Assembly: GCA_910579465.1 (NCBI GenBank)
Contig: CAJTUB010000009.1
Coordinates: forward strand, 37,556 to 101,555
DNA length: 64,000 nucleotides
Reading direction: 5' to 3'
Source: an uncultured Lachnospiraceae bacterium
GTDB lineage: Bacteria; Bacillota; Clostridia; Lachnospirales; Lachnospiraceae
The notes beneath the pieces were generated by a model. The model saw only the letters and a list, made by a program, of their open reading frames with translations, ran no database searches and was not told the origin of the DNA. Shown here in pieces: positions 17,158 to 25,663 of this stretch. The position numbers and the translations under genes are program-made. How positions within the stretch are numbered: the first letter of the stretch is position 1; every line of letters starts with the position of its first letter.

Positions 17158-17268
17158 AACCGGAAGGGGTACATAGCGTATAATCCTGAAAAAACGGATA
17201 AAATTAAGTGAAAATACCCTGGAAAGCGGACAAAAACAGCTGCTTGGCGCTGGAAAAGCCGGACAGGG

Positions 17269-17754
17269 CTATTCCTCCTGATAGCTGTCTAACAGCTTCT
17301 GGTAGGCAGCAAAGCCGCCGTCCCGGATTAGTCCCAGAAGCTCATTGGCGGAACGGAGTGCCATGGAAAGGTCAGTGCCGGTAATCAGGCCGGCGTCAAA
17401 GGCATCTGCGGCTTCGTCTAAGTCCAGTACGCGGACGGAGCCGTCCGGATAGAGAATCACGTCAATCAGCAGGTCCTCCATCGTGTAGGTGGAGGACTCT
17501 TTTTCTATATGCATTTTCATAATGTCACAATACCAGTACAGAAGAGAACCGTCTGCACGGAGCAGCTTGGTTACCTTCCAGTGCTTTGAAAAATCATATA
17601 CCGAAATGCCGGAGGCAAAGTCTGTCCGGGGATTTATCGTGTCCCACCGTGTAATCAGACGGCTCTCCTCCAGAGAAAGAATCCGGTCTCCCTTTAGTAA
17701 AATGCATTCCTGCGGTATGTGCCGCCTGCGGTATAGCTGAATCGAAGTATTCAT
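17269..17754 (-). CDS. DUF402 family protein
   Basis: Members of this family (Bacillus YgaC/Ntdp-like and FomD-like) hydrolyse phosphoanhydrides such as nucleoside tri- and diphosphates with divalent metals. Visible family features are Trp/Tyr-rich LLYWYCDI near residue 72 and the acidic metal motif DLLIDVILYPDG...VLDLDEA at about 96-120. The ATG at 17754 is preferred because AAGGGGGA lies 7 bases before it; the ATG two codons upstream is too close. The physiological substrate is not deducible. It stands alone, divergent from the ATP synthase operon. Confidence 0.82.
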   Translation of the reverse strand: MNTSIQLYRRRHIPQECILLKGDRILSLEESRLITRWDTINPRTDFASGISVYDFSKHWKVTKLLRADGSLLYWYCDIMKMHIEKESSTYTMEDLLIDVILYPDGSVRVLDLDEAADAFDAGLITGTDLSMALRSANELLGLIRDGGFAAYQKLLDSYQEE

Positions 17755-17827
17755 AAGCATTCCCCCTTCCCACAGTATAGCATGTTTCCCATTTTATTGC
17801 AAGAATTTAAAAAACTACATAAAAAAC

Positions 17828-17856
17828 TATACACAAGATGAAATTTGTGGTAAAAT
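17828..17856 (+). promoter_or_regulatory. probable promoter of the ATP synthase operon
   Basis: TATACA (17828-17833), 17 bases, TAAAAT (17851-17856), 61 bp before the first gene of the operon, in the AT-rich divergent gap. Confidence 0.55.
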
Positions 17857-17917
17857 AGTAACAACGTTTTTAGGCGCAGGGTCAGACAGGCAGGAAAACA
17901 TAGTCAGGAGAGAGTAT

Positions 17918-18295
17918 ATGAAGCAGAACGGAAAAGTAATCAAAGCGCTTCTGCTGGTTACCCAGCTTGGCATCAGTATGATGGTTCCGATTTTTCTCTG
18001 TGTCTTTGCCGGGAGCTTTATCGACAGAAAGGCCGGTACTTCTTTTTGGCTGCCTGTGTTTCTTGTTCTCGGGATTGCTGCGGCGTTCCGGAACGTATAT
18101 TACCTTTTAAAGCCGTTTTATGCAAAGGATAAGGCGCGGGAGGATGCGGAGCTTGCCTATATCGAGCGGTTAAAAGAAGAAGGCAGACAGCAGGCGGCAG
18201 GAAAAGGAGGAACGGAAGGGGATGGTTCTGCAAGGCGGCAGAAGCCGGAACGTATAGCAGGAGAGCCGGCTGATACAGAGACAAAGGAACGGTAA
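17918..18295 (+). CDS. atpZ: AtpZ/AtpI family protein
   Basis: First gene of the ATP synthase operon. The 125-residue protein has two hydrophobic segments (about 9-29 and 40-60) with the family phrase TQLGISMMVPIFLCVFAG between them and FRNVYYLLKPF afterwards, then a charged tail. AtpZ works with AtpI in Mg2+/Ca2+ import or c-ring assembly in other Firmicutes (family knowledge). AGGAGAGAG precedes the ATG, and the next gene starts 12 bp after the stop. Confidence 0.8.
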   Translation: MKQNGKVIKALLLVTQLGISMMVPIFLCVFAGSFIDRKAGTSFWLPVFLVLGIAAAFRNVYYLLKPFYAKDKAREDAELAYIERLKEEGRQQAAGKGGTEGDGSARRQKPERIAGEPADTETKER

Positions 18296-18307
18296 GGAGT
18301 CTTTGCA

Positions 18308-18826
18308 ATGGAAAAAGAGAAAGAAGAGCATACCACAGGCTGGCGTTATGATTTTGACGAGGAGTACGGGGAAAACGGGGAATACATCGAAGAGACGCCG
18401 GAGCTTACGAGAGAGGAACAGGAGGCGCAGGTAAAGCAGACGTTATGCGACCTCTGCATCGGAATTGTGCTCCTGTCGGTAGTAGTGGCTGCGGTGGGAA
18501 ATCTTCTGCTTAGAGGAAATGTAAGGTATTCCATCGGAATCCTTGCAGGGATGGTAACAGCGCTGCTGTTAGCATGCCATATGTACCGTTCGGTGCTGAT
18601 TGCTACGGAGTATCCGGAAAAGCAGGCATCGGGCTATATGAAGCGTTCGTCGCTTTTTCGTATGGTAGTTATGATAGCGGTCATCGGGGCAGCCATAGGA
18701 TTTTTAAAATTATATGGTTTATTCGGGACGGTAGCAGGAATACTTACCCTGAAGCTGTCCGCCTTTTTGTGGCCGGTCATTCATAAATACAACCCGCTCT
18801 GGCGGGGAAAAAGTAAATCGCGCTGA
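18308..18826 (+). CDS. atpI: ATP synthase subunit I-like membrane protein
   Basis: A 172-residue protein with an acidic, soluble N-terminus (1-45) and four predicted membrane spans between about 52 and 160. Position directly before atpB and this topology fit AtpI, a chaperone for c-ring assembly. Sequence conservation in this family is low, so the assignment rests mainly on location, length and topology. The N-terminal acidic extension (DEEYGENGEYIEETPE) is longer than in classical AtpI. Confidence 0.65.
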   Translation: MEKEKEEHTTGWRYDFDEEYGENGEYIEETPELTREEQEAQVKQTLCDLCIGIVLLSVVVAAVGNLLLRGNVRYSIGILAGMVTALLLACHMYRSVLIATEYPEKQASGYMKRSSLFRMVVMIAVIGAAIGFLKLYGLFGTVAGILTLKLSAFLWPVIHKYNPLWRGKSKSR

Positions 18827-18860
18827 AAAAGCGTAGAATAAAGGAAAGGAGTGTGATAAA

Positions 18861-19613
18861 GTGGGAACTGGGATTGTATCCCGAGGCGTCTTTCTTACCG
18901 GAGATGTAGATATCGGTATTACCGGATATTTTCATTTTGAGGTAGGCGGACAGACGCTTTGGATTACGACGACTCATGTCAGTCTTTTAATCGTTGTTAT
19001 CGCGCTGACGGTCTTTGCACTGATTGCCAACCGTGCAATTAAAAAGGCCAATCCGGAAGCCGTCCCCGGGCCGTTTCTGAATGTCATAGAACTGCTCGTG
19101 GAATCGGTAGATAACCTGACAAAGTCCAACATGGGAAAACGTGGCAGTCATTTTTCAAATTACATCGGGACGCTGTTTACGGTTGTGATTGTCTGCAATA
19201 TCAGCGGACTGTTCGGCTTACGGCCGCCGACTGCCGATTATGGCGTGACCCTGCCGCTTGCCCTGATTACGTTTGTAATGATTCATTACAACGGGTTTAA
19301 GTACGAAAAAGCAGGACATGTCACGAAGCTGTTCAAGCCGGTTTTGCTTACGCCGATTAACATTATCGGCGAGGTTGCGACACCGCTTTCCATGTCGCTT
19401 CGTCTGTTCGGTAATATTCTGTCCGGTACGGTAATGATGGGATTGCTTTACGGACTGCTGCCGAAGCTTTTGCAGGCGTTCATCTGGCCGGTGTTCGGCG
19501 TACTGCACGTCTATTTCGACGTGTTTTCGGGGGCAATACAGGCCTATGTGTTCTGTATGCTGACCATGGTATTTATTGCACAGAATTTCCCTGAAGATGA
19601 AGTACAGGGATAA
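18861..19613 (+). CDS. atpB: F-type ATP synthase subunit a
   Basis: Membrane stator subunit carrying the ion half-channels. Of 250 residues, the key feature is helix 5 with the essential Arg in PLSMSLRLFGNILSG (about 172-186), followed by the last helix (FSGAIQAYVFCMLTMVFI). GTG start at 18861 with AAAGGAG about 9 bases upstream. The order after it is c, b, delta, alpha, gamma, beta, epsilon, the standard bacterial layout. Confidence 0.95.
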   Translation: MGTGIVSRGVFLTGDVDIGITGYFHFEVGGQTLWITTTHVSLLIVVIALTVFALIANRAIKKANPEAVPGPFLNVIELLVESVDNLTKSNMGKRGSHFSNYIGTLFTVVIVCNISGLFGLRPPTADYGVTLPLALITFVMIHYNGFKYEKAGHVTKLFKPVLLTPINIIGEVATPLSMSLRLFGNILSGTVMMGLLYGLLPKLLQAFIWPVFGVLHVYFDVFSGAIQAYVFCMLTMVFIAQNFPEDEVQG

Positions 19614-19656
19614 GAAGCATTGCAGAGTAAGATTATTTTGAATGGAGGATTTTTTT

Positions 19657-19926
19657 ATGATGAGTCAGATTACGAATGAAGGTTTAATTTTGGCGTGTTC
19701 CGCAATCGGTGCCGGGATTGCTATGATTGCCGGTGTCGGACCTGGTATTGGTCAGGGTATTGCAGCAGGACACGGTGCAGCTGCAGTCGGCAGAAACCCG
19801 GGCGCAAGAGGTAACATCATGTCTACCATGTTACTTGGCCAGGCAGTTGCCGAGACGACCGGTCTTTATGGTTTTGCGGTAGCAATCATTCTTCTGTTTG
19901 CAAATCCGCTGCTCGGTAAGCTCTGA
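19657..19926 (+). CDS. atpE: F-type ATP synthase subunit c with Na+-binding signature
   Basis: Rotor ring subunit, two helices joined by the polar loop with RNPGARG. The ATG at 19657 is chosen because GGAGG (19644-19648) lies 8 bases before it; an in-frame ATG at 19642 overlaps that site. The 89 residues contain GPGIGQG in helix 1 and GQAVAETTGLY in helix 2. The Gln, Val, Glu, Thr and Tyr match the positions that bind sodium in the Ilyobacter-type ring, with Thr instead of Ser after the Glu. A Na+-driven enzyme is therefore likely; this is inference from the motif, not proof. Confidence 0.93.
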   Translation: MMSQITNEGLILACSAIGAGIAMIAGVGPGIGQGIAAGHGAAAVGRNPGARGNIMSTMLLGQAVAETTGLYGFAVAIILLFANPLLGKL

Positions 19927-19966
19927 TAGAGAGGATTGACGAAAAAATCATAAAGGAGGCCGGAAC

Positions 19967-20548
19967 GTGAACGGATTGTTGACCGTATGTTCCAACCTTG
20001 CTTTTTTGGAAGCAGAGGCGGAACCTAAGATGGAAGGTTACATTTTCGGACTCACGCCGCAGCTTTTACTGGATGCTTTGATTTTGTTACTGGCAGTAGG
20101 CTTTATGTTTGTACTGCTTTCCTATCTTTTGTTTAACCCGGCACGGGATATGTTAAATAAGCGCCGGGAAAAGATTGCAAAGGAAATGGAGGAGGCGGCG
20201 CAGGAAAAGGCGGATGCCGAGCAGTTTAAGGCCGAGTACGATGCAAAGTTAAAGGCAGCCGATAAGGAAGCGGAAGAGATTCTGAGCGAGGGACGCAAAA
20301 AGGCGTTGAAGCGTGAGGATGAAATTGTAAACGAGGCAAAGGCGGAAGCAACGCGGATTATGGAGCGTGCGAGCCGTGAAATCGAGTTAGAAAAGAACAA
20401 GATGAAGGACGAGGTAAAGCAGGAGATGGTAGCGGTTGCCGCCGTGATGGCAGGAAAGTTTGTGGCTTCCTCTCTTGACAAAGAAAAGCAGGCGCAGTTG
20501 ATTGACGAGGCGCTGGACGAAATGGGTGATGACACATGGCGAAGTTAG
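19967..20548 (+). CDS. atpF: F-type ATP synthase subunit b
   Basis: Peripheral stalk subunit. One membrane helix (about 25-52, LLLDALILLLAVGFMFVLL) is followed by a long charged coiled coil rich in Ala, Glu and Lys to about residue 165. The 193-residue length is slightly over the usual 160-170 because of a 22-residue extension before the helix. GTG start with AAAGGAGG upstream. The last 13 bp overlap atpH, which suggests coupled translation. Confidence 0.93.
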   Translation: MNGLLTVCSNLAFLEAEAEPKMEGYIFGLTPQLLLDALILLLAVGFMFVLLSYLLFNPARDMLNKRREKIAKEMEEAAQEKADAEQFKAEYDAKLKAADKEAEEILSEGRKKALKREDEIVNEAKAEATRIMERASREIELEKNKMKDEVKQEMVAVAAVMAGKFVASSLDKEKQAQLIDEALDEMGDDTWRS

Positions 20549-21069
20549 CGGCTGACGTATACAGTGAGGCATTGTTTGCCCTGGCAATCGAACAGGGCAG
20601 CGTGGATGTGCTGGCGGAGCAGGTAAAGGCGGCAGAGCTTGCTTTTTCCGAGAATCCGGATTTTCTGGGGCTTCTGACACATCCGAAAATCACCAGGGAA
20701 GAAAAACTCTCCGTCGTAGAGCAGGTATTCCGCGGACGGTTTGACGACGCGCTGACGGGCCTTCTCACCGTTATCGTGGAAAAGGGCAGAGGCTGTGAAG
20801 TTCCTGCGGTTTTCCGGAATTTTCTTGATAAGGTAAGGGAATACCGGAAAATCGGTGTGGCAAGCGTGGTTTCGGCAACGGAGCTTACCGAAGTGCAGAA
20901 GAGCCGTATCGAGGAAAAGCTGCTTTCCCAGACGGACTATGAGAGCTTTGAGATGCAGTATTCCGTAGATGCTTCGCTGATTGGCGGCATGAAAATCCGC
21001 ATCGGTGACAGAGTGGTGGATGCGAGCATCCAGTCAAAGCTTGCCCGGATGGCAGGAAGCCTGTCGTAA
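20536..21069 (+). CDS. atpH: F-type ATP synthase subunit delta
   Basis: Stator subunit that ties the b dimer to the top of the alpha-beta head. The 177 residues show the helical N-domain (YSEALFALAIEQGSVD) and the C-terminal family motif SLIGGMKIRIGDRVVDASIQ (about 147-166). The ATG is inside the end of atpF. A 66-bp gap then separates it from atpA. Confidence 0.93.
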   Translation: MAKLAADVYSEALFALAIEQGSVDVLAEQVKAAELAFSENPDFLGLLTHPKITREEKLSVVEQVFRGRFDDALTGLLTVIVEKGRGCEVPAVFRNFLDKVREYRKIGVASVVSATELTEVQKSRIEEKLLSQTDYESFEMQYSVDASLIGGMKIRIGDRVVDASIQSKLARMAGSLS

Positions 21070-21135
21070 ATGCTATAGTCTGTGGGGCAGGCACAGGAGT
21101 TGATAAGAACATTTTAGAAAGAAGGTGCTTTTACC

Positions 21136-22644
21136 TTGAATTTAAGACCGGAGGAAATCAGTTCCGTCATTAAAGAACAAATCAAGAATTACAGTACAAA
21201 GCTTGAAGTGTCCGATGTCGGTACGGTAATTCAGGTCGCAGACGGCATCGCCCGTATTCACGGACTGCAGAAGGCGATGCAGGGCGAACTATTAGAGTTT
21301 CCGGGAGAGGTTTACGGCATGGTGCTGAACCTCGAGGAAGATAATGTAGGCGCGGTACTTCTGGGCGATATGGGCAATATCAGCGAGGGAGATACCGTAA
21401 AGACAACAGGCCGCGTGGTAGAGGTGCCGGTAGGCGACGCGCTGTCGGGCCGTGTTGTAAACGCACTCGGACAGCCGATTGACGGCAAGGGTCCGATTGA
21501 AACGAAAAAGTACCGTCAGATTGAGCGTGTGGCATCCGGCGTTATTTCCAGAAAGTCCGTTGATACCCCGCTCCAGACCGGTATTAAGGCAATCGATTCC
21601 ATGGTGCCGATCGGACGTGGACAGCGTGAGCTGATTATCGGAGACAGACAGACCGGTAAGACCGCTATTGCAATTGATACGATTATTAACCAGAAGGGCC
21701 AGGACGTAAAGTGTATCTATGTTGCCATCGGCCAGAAGGCGTCCACAGTTGCTTCGATTGTGGCTACGTTAGAGGAGCATGGCGCAATGGACTATACGAC
21801 CATTGTTGCGGCAACTGCAAGTGAGCTGGCGCCGCTCCAGTACATCGCGCCTTATTCGGGCTGTGCCATCGGCGAGGAGTGGATGGAGGCAGGACAGGAC
21901 GTCCTGATTGTGTATGACGATTTAAGTAAGCATGCAACCGCATACCGTACCCTGTCCCTGCTCTTAAAGCGTCCGCCGGGACGTGAGGCTTATCCGGGCG
22001 ACGTCTTTTATCTGCATTCCAGACTTTTGGAGCGTGCAGCAAGGCTTTCTGATAAGCTTGGCGGCGGTTCCCTGACTGCGCTCCCGATTATCGAGACACA
22101 GGCAGGCGATGTTTCCGCTTATATTCCGACTAACGTAATTTCCATTACGGACGGTCAGATTTATCTGGAGACCGAGATGTTCAATTCCGGTTTCCGTCCG
22201 GCAGTCAACCCGGGACTTTCCGTATCCCGTGTAGGAGGCTCGGCACAGATTAAGGCAATGAAGAAGATTGCGGGTCCGATTCGTATCGACCTTGCACAGT
22301 ACCGTGAGCTTGCTTCTTTCGCACAGTTCGGCTCCGACCTGGATGCCGACACGAAGGAAAAGCTGGCGCAGGGCGAACGTATCCGTGAAATCTTAAAGCA
22401 GCCGCAGTATAAGCCGATGCCGGTAGAGTACCAGGTTATTATTATCTATGCAGCGACAAAGAAGTATCTGCTTGATGTTGCAGTAGAAGATATCCTGGAG
22501 TTTGAACGTGGTCTTTTTGAGTTTATCGATACCAAGTATCCGGAGCTTCCGGAGCGCATCCGCAGCGAAAAGCAGCTGACAGAGGAAATCGAGAAGCTCA
22601 TGGTTGCCGTAATAGAAGAGTATAAGAAAGAGTTCTGCAAATAA
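21136..22644 (+). CDS. atpA: F-type ATP synthase subunit alpha
   Basis: Non-catalytic nucleotide-binding subunit of the F1 head, 502 residues, full length. Walker A is GDRQTGKT near residue 170, and the alpha signature PAVNPGLSVSRVGGSAQ is at about 355. The start is TTG at 21136, 8 bases after GAAGGTG; the protein then begins with NLRPEEISSVIKEQI as in relatives. TTG starts also occur for atpD in this operon. Confidence 0.96.
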   Translation: MNLRPEEISSVIKEQIKNYSTKLEVSDVGTVIQVADGIARIHGLQKAMQGELLEFPGEVYGMVLNLEEDNVGAVLLGDMGNISEGDTVKTTGRVVEVPVGDALSGRVVNALGQPIDGKGPIETKKYRQIERVASGVISRKSVDTPLQTGIKAIDSMVPIGRGQRELIIGDRQTGKTAIAIDTIINQKGQDVKCIYVAIGQKASTVASIVATLEEHGAMDYTTIVAATASELAPLQYIAPYSGCAIGEEWMEAGQDVLIVYDDLSKHATAYRTLSLLLKRPPGREAYPGDVFYLHSRLLERAARLSDKLGGGSLTALPIIETQAGDVSAYIPTNVISITDGQIYLETEMFNSGFRPAVNPGLSVSRVGGSAQIKAMKKIAGPIRIDLAQYRELASFAQFGSDLDADTKEKLAQGERIREILKQPQYKPMPVEYQVIIIYAATKKYLLDVAVEDILEFERGLFEFIDTKYPELPERIRSEKQLTEEIEKLMVAVIEEYKKEFCK

Positions 22645-22676
22645 GCGCAACGCGAGGAAAGTGTAGGTGATACGAT

Positions 22677-23543
22677 ATGGCATCCATGCGTGACATAAAA
22701 CGGCGCAGGGAAAGTATACAAAGCACAGGGCAGATTACGAAGGCAATGAAGCTGGTTGCCACGGTAAAGCTGCAGAAAGCAAAAGCGCGTGCAGAGGAGT
22801 CGCAGCCGTATTTCAATGCGATGTATGCGACGGTAAAGTCAATGTTAAAGAAGTCCGGCAATATAAGGCATCCATATCTGGATGCCGCAGGCGGCGGGAA
22901 GAAGGGAATTATTGTGATTACCTCAAACCGCGGTCTTGCCGGAGGCTATAACTCCAATGTAATGAAGCTGGTGACAGGGAGCGGCATGAAGAAAGAGGAT
23001 ACGCTGATTTATGCCATCGGACGCAAGGGCCGTGACGGTCTGGCAAGACGGGGCTATCACATCGAGCATGATTATTCCGAGGTGATGAACGAGCCGCTGT
23101 TTTCCGACGCATCCGCCATCGGCAAGCAGGTGCTTTCCGACTTTGCCGAAGGGAAAATCGATGAGATTTATCTTGCGTATACCGTATTCCGGAATACGGT
23201 AAGCCATGTGCCGACACTGCTCCGGCTGCTTCCGGTTTCCTTTGAGGAAGCAGAAGAGGAAGAGGAGGCATCGGCAGATGCGTTGACATTGATGAATTAT
23301 GAGCCGGAGGCGGAGGAAGCCTTTGAGCTGATTATTCCGAAGTATGTCAACAGTCTGATTTACGGTGGTCTGGTGCAGGCGCTTGCCAGTGAAAACGGTG
23401 CGAGAATGCAGGCAATGGATTCGGCAACGAACAATGCGGACGAGATGATTTCTGACCTGGCTCTCAAGTACAACAGGGCACGTCAGAGCTCGATTACACA
23501 GGAGCTGACAGAGATTATTGCAGGCGCGAATGCGATTAGTTAG
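22677..23543 (+). CDS. atpG: F-type ATP synthase subunit gamma
   Basis: Central rotor shaft. N- and C-terminal helices form the coiled coil: MRDIKRRRESIQSTGQITKAMKLVA at the start is the classic gamma signature and the end keeps ATNNADEMI and the run ARQSSITQELTEIIAGA. The middle contains ITSNRGLAGGYN (about 82-93) and an acidic insertion EEAEEEEEAS near 190. Length 288 is normal. Confidence 0.95.
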   Translation: MASMRDIKRRRESIQSTGQITKAMKLVATVKLQKAKARAEESQPYFNAMYATVKSMLKKSGNIRHPYLDAAGGGKKGIIVITSNRGLAGGYNSNVMKLVTGSGMKKEDTLIYAIGRKGRDGLARRGYHIEHDYSEVMNEPLFSDASAIGKQVLSDFAEGKIDEIYLAYTVFRNTVSHVPTLLRLLPVSFEEAEEEEEASADALTLMNYEPEAEEAFELIIPKYVNSLIYGGLVQALASENGARMQAMDSATNNADEMISDLALKYNRARQSSITQELTEIIAGANAIS

Positions 23544-23578
23544 GAACAAAATTTTACAGAAAAGGAGTGAAGGAAAAG

Positions 23579-24976
23579 TTGGCACAAAATAAACTTGGAA
23601 AAATCACTCAGATTATCGGTGCGGTTTTGGATATTAAGTTTACGGAAGGAAACCTTCCGGAGATATACGAGGCGATTCAGGTAACCAGACAGGACGGCAG
23701 CGTTCTGGTGGCAGAGGTTGCACAGCACCTCGGGGACGATACGGTCCGCTGTATTGCAATGGGACCGACGGACGGTCTGGTGCGCGGCATGGACGCGCTT
23801 GCGACCGGTGCGCCGATTTCAGTTCCGGTAGGTGAAAAGACACTCGGAAGAATGTTTAACGTACTCGGTAATCCGATTGATGAGAAGCCGGCACCGGAAG
23901 GAGTGGAGTATTATCCGATTCACAGAAAAGCGCCGGAGTTTGAGGAGCAGTCTACCCAGACCGAGATGTTAGAGACCGGTATTAAGGTTGTTGACCTTCT
24001 CTGCCCGTATCAGAAGGGTGGTAAAATCGGTCTGTTCGGCGGCGCAGGCGTAGGAAAGACCGTATTAATCCAGGAGCTGATTACAAATATTGCAACAGAG
24101 CATGGCGGTTATTCCGTATTCACCGGCGTAGGTGAGCGTACCCGTGAGGGAAATGACCTGTACTACGAAATGATTGAATCCGGTGTTATCGAGAAGACCA
24201 CGATGGTGTTCGGTCAGATGAACGAGCCGCCGGGAGCGAGAATGAGAGTCGGTCTGACCGGTCTTACGATGGCGGAGTATTTCCGTGATAAGTCCGGAAA
24301 GGATGTCTTACTCTTTATCGATAATATTTTCCGTTTTACACAGGCAGGCTCCGAGGTGTCGGCGCTGCTCGGACGTATGCCGTCCGCAGTAGGTTACCAG
24401 CCGACCTTGCAGACAGAGATGGGTGCCCTGCAGGAGCGCATTACCTCCACCAAGAACGGCTCCATTACGTCGGTACAGGCAGTTTATGTACCGGCAGACG
24501 ACCTGACCGACCCGGCTCCGGCGACCACGTTTGCGCATCTGGATGCGACAACGGTGCTTTCGCGTGCGATTGTAGAGCTTGGTATTTACCCGGCAGTAGA
24601 CCCGCTTGAGTCCACATCCCGTATTCTCGACCCGCGTATCGTAGGCGAGGAGCATTATCATGTGGCGCGCGGCGTGCAGGAGATTCTGCAGAAGTATAAG
24701 GAGCTGCAGGATATCATTGCAATTCTTGGTATGGATGAGCTTTCCGAGGACGACAAGCTTCTGGTAGCAAGAGCAAGAAAGGTACAGAGGTTCCTTTCCC
24801 AGCCGTTCCATGTTGCAGAGCAGTTTACCGGACTTCCGGGCCGCTATGTGCCGATTTCCGAGACGATTCAGGGCTTCCGTGAGATTTTAGAGGGTAAGCA
24901 TGACGATATTCCGGAGAGTTTCTTCTTAAATGCGGGTAACATTGATGACGTTCTGGAAAGAGTCAATCACAAGTAA
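23579..24976 (+). CDS. atpD: F-type ATP synthase subunit beta
   Basis: Catalytic subunit of F1. TTG at 23579 is preferred over the in-frame GTG at 23567, because that GTG lies within the AAAGGAG site. The roughly 465-residue protein has Walker A GGAGVGKT near 155, the catalytic Glu in VGERTREGND near 186, and VLLFIDNIFRF as Walker B. The signature PAVDPLESTSR is at about 340. Nothing unusual is visible. Confidence 0.96.
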   Translation: MAQNKLGKITQIIGAVLDIKFTEGNLPEIYEAIQVTRQDGSVLVAEVAQHLGDDTVRCIAMGPTDGLVRGMDALATGAPISVPVGEKTLGRMFNVLGNPIDEKPAPEGVEYYPIHRKAPEFEEQSTQTEMLETGIKVVDLLCPYQKGGKIGLFGGAGVGKTVLIQELITNIATEHGGYSVFTGVGERTREGNDLYYEMIESGVIEKTTMVFGQMNEPPGARMRVGLTGLTMAEYFRDKSGKDVLLFIDNIFRFTQAGSEVSALLGRMPSAVGYQPTLQTEMGALQERITSTKNGSITSVQAVYVPADDLTDPAPATTFAHLDATTVLSRAIVELGIYPAVDPLESTSRILDPRIVGEEHYHVARGVQEILQKYKELQDIIAILGMDELSEDDKLLVARARKVQRFLSQPFHVAEQFTGLPGRYVPISETIQGFREILEGKHDDIPESFFLNAGNIDDVLERVNHK

Positions 24977-25017
24977 TACCGGAAAAGACTTGAACGAACG
25001 CGCGGAAAGGAGAATCC

Positions 25018-25437
25018 ATGGCTGATACAGGAAGACTGTTTCGTTTAAAAATAATTTCTCCGGACAGGATATTCTACGATGGCGATGTAGAAATGGTAGA
25101 GCTTCGGACCACGGAAGGCGAGATGGGCGTATTAAAGGGCCATATTCCGCTGACCGCGATTTTGGTGCCGGGTGTTCTGAAGATAAAGGGGACTGCAGAC
25201 GGCGACAGGGAAGCCGCGCTGCATTCCGGCTTTGTAGAAGTCATGCAGGACCACGTTACCATTCTTGCCGAGTCCTGCGAGTGGCCGGAGGAAATCGATT
25301 TAAACCGCGCCAAAGAAGCACAGATTCGTGCAGAGCGCCGCTTAAAGAGCGGCGATGCTGCCATCAATATTGCAAGGGCAGAACTGGCGCTGCGCCGTTC
25401 CCTGATACGAATCGAACTGGCGGAAAAAAGAATATAA
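25018..25437 (+). CDS. atpC: F-type ATP synthase subunit epsilon
   Basis: Last gene of the operon; 139 residues, with the beta-sandwich domain (FRLKIISPDRIFYDGDVEM, about 7-25, and GEMGVLKGHIPL) and two C-terminal helices (ARAELALRRSLIRIELAEKR) that can inhibit ATP hydrolysis in relatives. The C-terminal DELSEED-contacting helix is present, so regulation by epsilon is possible. A terminator follows 10 bp later. Confidence 0.95.
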   Translation: MADTGRLFRLKIISPDRIFYDGDVEMVELRTTEGEMGVLKGHIPLTAILVPGVLKIKGTADGDREAALHSGFVEVMQDHVTILAESCEWPEEIDLNRAKEAQIRAERRLKSGDAAINIARAELALRRSLIRIELAEKRI

Positions 25438-25447
25438 AAAGAAAAGG

Positions 25448-25470
25448 GGCTGCCGCTTCGTGTGGCAGCC
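25448..25470 (+). terminator. terminator of the ATP synthase operon
   Basis: Stem GGCTGCC / GGCAGCC with a 9-nt loop, followed by TTAGTCTTTG, 10 bp after the atpC stop. Confidence 0.75.
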
Positions 25471-25527
25471 TTAGTCTTTGTCCGGGATAGTTTTATCCTT
25501 TGTCGGGAATAGTAGTAGGAGAGCTTA

Positions 25528-25615
25528 TGTTTCCGCATGTTGTCTGCTGCTTTATGTCCCTTGGACTGTCCGTTGTCTGTTTAAGGGACCTTATAGGAGG
25601 TAACATGCGGAAACA
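25528..25615. repeat. nested inverted repeat before the fruK-like gene
   Basis: Perfect 14-bp arms TGTTTCCGCATGTT (25528-25541) and AACATGCGGAAACA (25602-25615), extendable by three more pairs after one mismatch. A second pair lies inside: GTCCCTT (25556-25562) with AAGGGAC (25583-25589). It could be a regulatory RNA hairpin in the leader of the next gene or a small mobile palindrome. It has no T-run and lies 49 bp before the start codon, so a simple terminator is less likely. Confidence 0.6.
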
Positions 25616-25663
25616 CAAGTAATACAGGTGGAGTAATAAGGAATAAAAATTCGGAGGTGGCTT

